DNA of 64,000 bases from the NCBI RefSeq assembly GCF_019931195.1, contig NZ_JAIOUO010000004.1, forward strand, positions 457,284 to 521,283. Direction: 5' to 3'. This DNA comes from Marinobacter sp. F4216. GTDB lineage: Bacteria > Pseudomonadota > Gammaproteobacteria > Pseudomonadales > Oleiphilaceae. The translations under genes were made by a program, and so were the position numbers. The notes beneath the pieces were generated by a model that had not been told where the DNA came from, ran no database searches, and worked only from the letters and a program-made list of their open reading frames with translations. How positions within the stretch are numbered: position 1 is the first letter of the stretch; the number at the start of each line of letters is the position of its first letter. This document shows, in pieces, positions 61,164 through 64,000 of the stretch.

Positions 61164-63341
61164 TCAATAAATCCAGGACACGGTGAGACTGGCGTTAGCC
61201 GGCTCGCCGTAGAATCCCTGGGCAGAGGTACCGAATTTTTTCAAACTTTCGATATACTTTTCATCGGTCACGTTATTGACGTTGAGTGTGGCGTTCCAGT
61301 TGCGAGCAACGTCGTAACTGGCCATCAAGTCAACCACGGCATAGGCATCCTGCTCAGTCACGATGGTTGTACCCGCGTTCGGACCCGTGGTGGCAACGCC
61401 CTGCTCCTGACTGATCTCCGACTGCCAGCGAATCTGACTGCCCAGCTCCAGGCCTTGAATACCCGGGACTTTCCACGTACCGCGCAGCTGAGCCAGGTGC
61501 TCGGGGACGAAGGTCTTGGCTTCGTTGCCGTCGGCGTCTTCGATATCAACGAACGCGTAACCGGCAAACAGCTGGATGCGATCCGTCAACTCTCCGACGA
61601 TTTCCAACTCGATACCCTGGCTTTCCAGTCCGTCAATCCCGCGATAGTAAACATCTTGGGTGCCGGCATAGGTGCCAGCGGCTTCGGCGACGTTCCGCTG
61701 CTCGGTCTGGAACACAGCCACGGTAGTGTTGATGCGATCGTCCCGGAACTCACTCTTCAGACCCAACTCGTAGTTGACACCATCAAGCGGGTCCAGCCGG
61801 TCACGGTTGATGTCCAATTCCGTTTGCGGGGTGAAGATTTCGGTGTAACTAGCATACACCGAGTGATCGTCATTGAGGTCGTAGATCAAACCGGCGTAGG
61901 GAGTGTCGACCGCATCATAGCTGGTGCTTTTGGTATTGCCGTAGCTTTCACCATCGCTGTCGAGCCAAGTCACCCGCAACCCCGTTACTGCCGTCAGGCC
62001 ATCGGCCAATCGCCAACGAGCCGCGACGTAAGTAGCCGTTTCCTTGTCCGTCCAGTCGGAACCATTTACGCCGTTATCAAAGGCGGAGCGGGGATAATCA
62101 CCTTCCCACTCGTCCAGCGGTGGCAAGGGATCGCCAATGCCCTGCCCGAAACGGGACTCGTCCACCGTTTCCGAGCGCGACCAGCTGACACCTGCCACCA
62201 GTTCGTGAGTCTGACCAACAAGGTTGAATGGCCCCGTGGCATAGGTATCCACCACCCATTGCTCGGTGTTCAGCTCATATTGGCTCGGATAAGCGAACAA
62301 TCCCTCTCCCGTCACCGGGTCCGGGGTCCCGTACTGGTAGAAGAGTTCAGAGTCGCTGTCGTTTTCCAGCCGGAAAATCGTGCCCTGGGCCTTCCAGCCG
62401 CCAGTCAATTCCTGCTGCAACTCGACAAAGCTGTTGTGTTGAGTGTTGTTCCAGTACGACCAATCCGAGGCGGTGCTGGTAGAACGTGCAAAGTCGGTGG
62501 CGGTACCGTCGGTGTAGAACAAAGGCAACGCGCCCCAGAGCGGGCTGTCAGTGTCGGAGGTCTGAATGGCATGGCCCGCAGTGAGCAACGTGGTATCAGT
62601 AAGATCGGCCTCCAGCACGCCGTAGAACATCTGTTTCTCGTTGCTGTAGCGGTCCAGGTACGACTCCTTATCCTCGTAGCCTGCGACCACACGACCACGC
62701 ACCTTACCGGAAGCTGCAACCGACCCCGTTACATCCCCAACAATCCGCTTCTTGTTCCAGGACCCCCCAGTTACCGCCACAGAGGCGTTGGTATCAACCG
62801 TAGGGCGCTTACGAATAAGGTTCACCGTGGCTGCGGGGTTGCCCGAGCCAGTCATCAGACCGTTAGCCCCCCGCAAGACCTCGATCCTATCGAAGAACGC
62901 CGTATCCAGTTCACCCTGTACGTTGTCATACACCGCCGGCAGGCCCACACCATCATATTGAAAGTTGGTGATGTCGAAGCCGCGGGAGGTGTAGTAAGTC
63001 CGGTCGGTTTCGACCGATTCCACCGTCACGCCGGTGGCGCCCTCAAGCACTTCGTTGACATCATTCTGGGCAAAGTCATCCATCTGCTTGCGTGTCACCA
63101 CGGTGACCGCCTGCGGTGTTTCGCGATGCGAGAGTTCCATTTTGAGAGAGGTGGTGGTGGCGGAGGGCGTGTAGCTTCCGGTGAACTCTGAGGGTGTCTG
63201 TGTACGTTGGGCAGAGACCTCGAGCACCTTCAGGGTCGCAGGTTCACTCACCTGGGCTGCCGCAAGGGCTGGAAGATAGGCGCATGAGATTACTGAAAAA
63301 AGGGCCTTTCGGCGGAATGCCGGCCTGAGAAGTCGGGACAT
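61164..63341 (-). CDS. TonB-dependent siderophore receptor
   Basis: About 725 residues from the ATG at 63341, which has GGAG 6 bases upstream. A signal peptide is cut near residue 29 ('LPALAAA'), and a TonB box-like 'LEVSA' follows. The plug domain contains 'MELSHRETPQAVTVVTRKQMDDF' and 'FFDRIEVLRGANGLMTGSGNPA'; the rest is a 22-strand barrel ending in an aromatic residue ('TVSWIY'). It resembles FhuE/FoxA/FpvA-type hydroxamate receptors. No extra N-terminal signalling domain is present. It is convergent with fhuF and has a Fur-like box upstream. Confidence 0.9.
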   Translation of the reverse strand: MSRLLRPAFRRKALFSVISCAYLPALAAAQVSEPATLKVLEVSAQRTQTPSEFTGSYTPSATTTSLKMELSHRETPQAVTVVTRKQMDDFAQNDVNEVLEGATGVTVESVETDRTYYTSRGFDITNFQYDGVGLPAVYDNVQGELDTAFFDRIEVLRGANGLMTGSGNPAATVNLIRKRPTVDTNASVAVTGGSWNKKRIVGDVTGSVAASGKVRGRVVAGYEDKESYLDRYSNEKQMFYGVLEADLTDTTLLTAGHAIQTSDTDSPLWGALPLFYTDGTATDFARSTSTASDWSYWNNTQHNSFVELQQELTGGWKAQGTIFRLENDSDSELFYQYGTPDPVTGEGLFAYPSQYELNTEQWVVDTYATGPFNLVGQTHELVAGVSWSRSETVDESRFGQGIGDPLPPLDEWEGDYPRSAFDNGVNGSDWTDKETATYVAARWRLADGLTAVTGLRVTWLDSDGESYGNTKSTSYDAVDTPYAGLIYDLNDDHSVYASYTEIFTPQTELDINRDRLDPLDGVNYELGLKSEFRDDRINTTVAVFQTEQRNVAEAAGTYAGTQDVYYRGIDGLESQGIELEIVGELTDRIQLFAGYAFVDIEDADGNEAKTFVPEHLAQLRGTWKVPGIQGLELGSQIRWQSEISQEQGVATTGPNAGTTIVTEQDAYAVVDLMASYDVARNWNATLNVNNVTDEKYIESLKKFGTSAQGFYGEPANASLTVSWIY

Positions 63342-63391
63342 CGTTTTCTCCATGAGTGACTTTCTGTATTCCTGATATTTTCGCGAATTGT

Positions 63392-63412
63392 AATGCGAAT
63401 CCTTCTCATTAA
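63392..63412. promoter_or_regulatory. Fur-like box of the receptor gene
   Basis: The segment AATGCGAATCCTTCTCATTA recalls the Fur-site core AATGAGAA-N-GATTCGCATT on the minus strand. It lies about 50 bases before the receptor start. Confidence 0.6.
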
Positions 63413-63422
63413 CAATAATCAT

Positions 63423-63775
63423 GTAGATCCATGCCGACTCCAGCTAGATGTGCTTTGAACGGACAAACTACGTTGAGTCAGATAGGAAGAGAAACAAGAC
63501 TAAAAATTCAGAGCGAGCGACAGCAGATCGGCCGGCCATGCAAATAACTCTTGTGTTGGCTATGACGAAGTTCTAAAAAAGCTGCCCAGATGCTCGTTCT
63601 GGCGCACAAGCCGACAACAAAAATATAAAATGCGAGCCTCCGCTTGTGTTTAGAAACCCGGGAGGCCTCCACTGTTTAGGAACGGCCCAAATCAGAGTGG
63701 CGAAAGGCACTCGGTTTCGCTTTGTTTTATGGAGATAACCTTCGCCAAAGCTGTTGGTGTGGCTCCAAGACGTCT
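63423..63775. other. Region between receptor promoter and right edge gene
   Basis: No gene is supported in these 353 bases. They contain the right copy of the direct repeat (63673-63757). A shorter echo, TGTTTAGAAACCC, starts at 63648, 25 bases before the repeat's TGTTTAGGAACGG, and the palindrome GGAGGCCTCC (63661-63670) lies between them. Confidence 0.5.
63673..63757. repeat. Flanking direct repeat, right copy (about 85 bp)
   Basis: Matches 51399-51488 from TGTTTAGGAACGG to CTGTTGG, with four substitutions and one 5-base shortening in the T-run. It closes the siderophore island on the right; the sequence after CTGTTGG is unrelated to that after the left copy. Confidence 0.85.
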
Positions 63776-63985
63776 TTACCCAAGCAACCCCGGATCGATA
63801 CCAGCTTTATCCAAAGCCCGCTTTATTCGACGTCGATACTTGTCCGCGGTACCGCCGTTTTCCATCGCCAGGTCGACATAGCTCCAGCCCGCGAGGTTTC
63901 GTTTAATCAAATCGATATCCTCCTGTAACCATCCCCTAAAATCGGTGCATGCGTAATTAGAGTTCTCCGGCCTACAATGAGGCAA
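63776..63985 (-). CDS. Small basic protein of unknown function at the right edge
   Basis: A frame of up to 69 residues; a TTG at 63985 opens it, but an internal TTG after CAGGAGGATATCGA is better placed and would give about 44 residues ('LIKRNLAGWSYVDLAMENGG' onward). The tail 'TADKYRRRIKRALDKAGIDP' is basic and helical, like part of a DNA-binding or transposition-related protein, but I recognise no family. It sits just outside the right direct repeat. Confidence 0.35.
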   Translation of the reverse strand: MPHCRPENSNYACTDFRGWLQEDIDLIKRNLAGWSYVDLAMENGGTADKYRRRIKRALDKAGIDPGLLG

Positions 63986-64000
63986 ACGGAGAACAGCATG

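Noticed and set aside
60948..63191. A 747-residue open frame antisense to the TonB receptor
   Set aside because: The receptor has signal peptide, plug and barrel features; the opposite product has no domain and starts inside fhuF.

Overview
The window looks like chromosome from a marine gammaproteobacterium, most likely Marinobacter or a near relative. This is an inference from GC-rich DNA by eye, gammaproteobacterial protein families (FadE with a long C-terminal region, RNase II, ArsJ with its partner GAPDH, PiuC-type hydroxylase) and Fur, CRP/Vfr and MerR style sites. No database was searched. I saw no rRNA, tRNA, CRISPR array or recognisable transposase.

Layout. 1-9.97 kb: end of a zinc permease gene, an output-less PAS sensor, a CDGSH protein, the arsenate-detoxification pair GAPDH-arsJ, a patatin lipase, a diguanylate cyclase, a hydrolase, folE, an HD-GYP protein behind a perfect CRP/Vfr palindrome, and a zinc-ribbon membrane protein. 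9.98-13.75 kb: a copper unit made of a MerR-type promoter, a MerR regulator, CopA, an overlapping 38-residue membrane peptide with a His tail, and a periplasmic DUF411 protein. 13.8-17.6 kb: a second diguanylate cyclase, then a divergent pair sharing a Fur-like box, a secreted Gly/Glu/His repeat protein and a PiuC-type hydroxylase. 17.6-44.3 kb: mostly ordinary chromosome, including RNase II, lipid and hydrolase genes, a Bcr/CflA pump, cytochrome c, Tpx, a MATE pump, an acyltransferase, a Nudix/metallo-beta-lactamase fusion, a 52-residue Pmp3 protein, a sulfatase, FadE and a LysR regulator.

44.4-52.1 kb is an accessory patch bounded by a duplicated piece of DNA. A complete EamA transporter gene lies at 44.66 kb, and its 3' half plus downstream tail (about 640 bp) is repeated at 51.49 kb. 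Between the copies are an AraC regulator with a cupin and a FAD oxidoreductase, a TetR/hydrolase divergent pair with a clear operator, and an orphan membrane protein.

52.2-63.4 kb is a hydroxamate-type siderophore uptake island: ExbB, two ExbDs, TonB, an ABC exporter-like protein, FhuC, FhuD, double-length FhuB, a FhuF-like reductase and a convergent TonB-dependent receptor, with three Fur-like boxes. The receptor brings ferri-siderophore through the outer membrane using the island's own TonB motor, FhuD/B/C move it into the cytoplasm, and the FhuF-like protein probably releases the iron. The island is flanked by an unidentified direct repeat of about 90 bp (51399-51488 and 63673-63757), and the left copy abuts the truncated transporter gene. 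The most unusual point is that the second ExbD has Asn where the first has the proton-coupling Asp, suggesting an asymmetric TonB motor.
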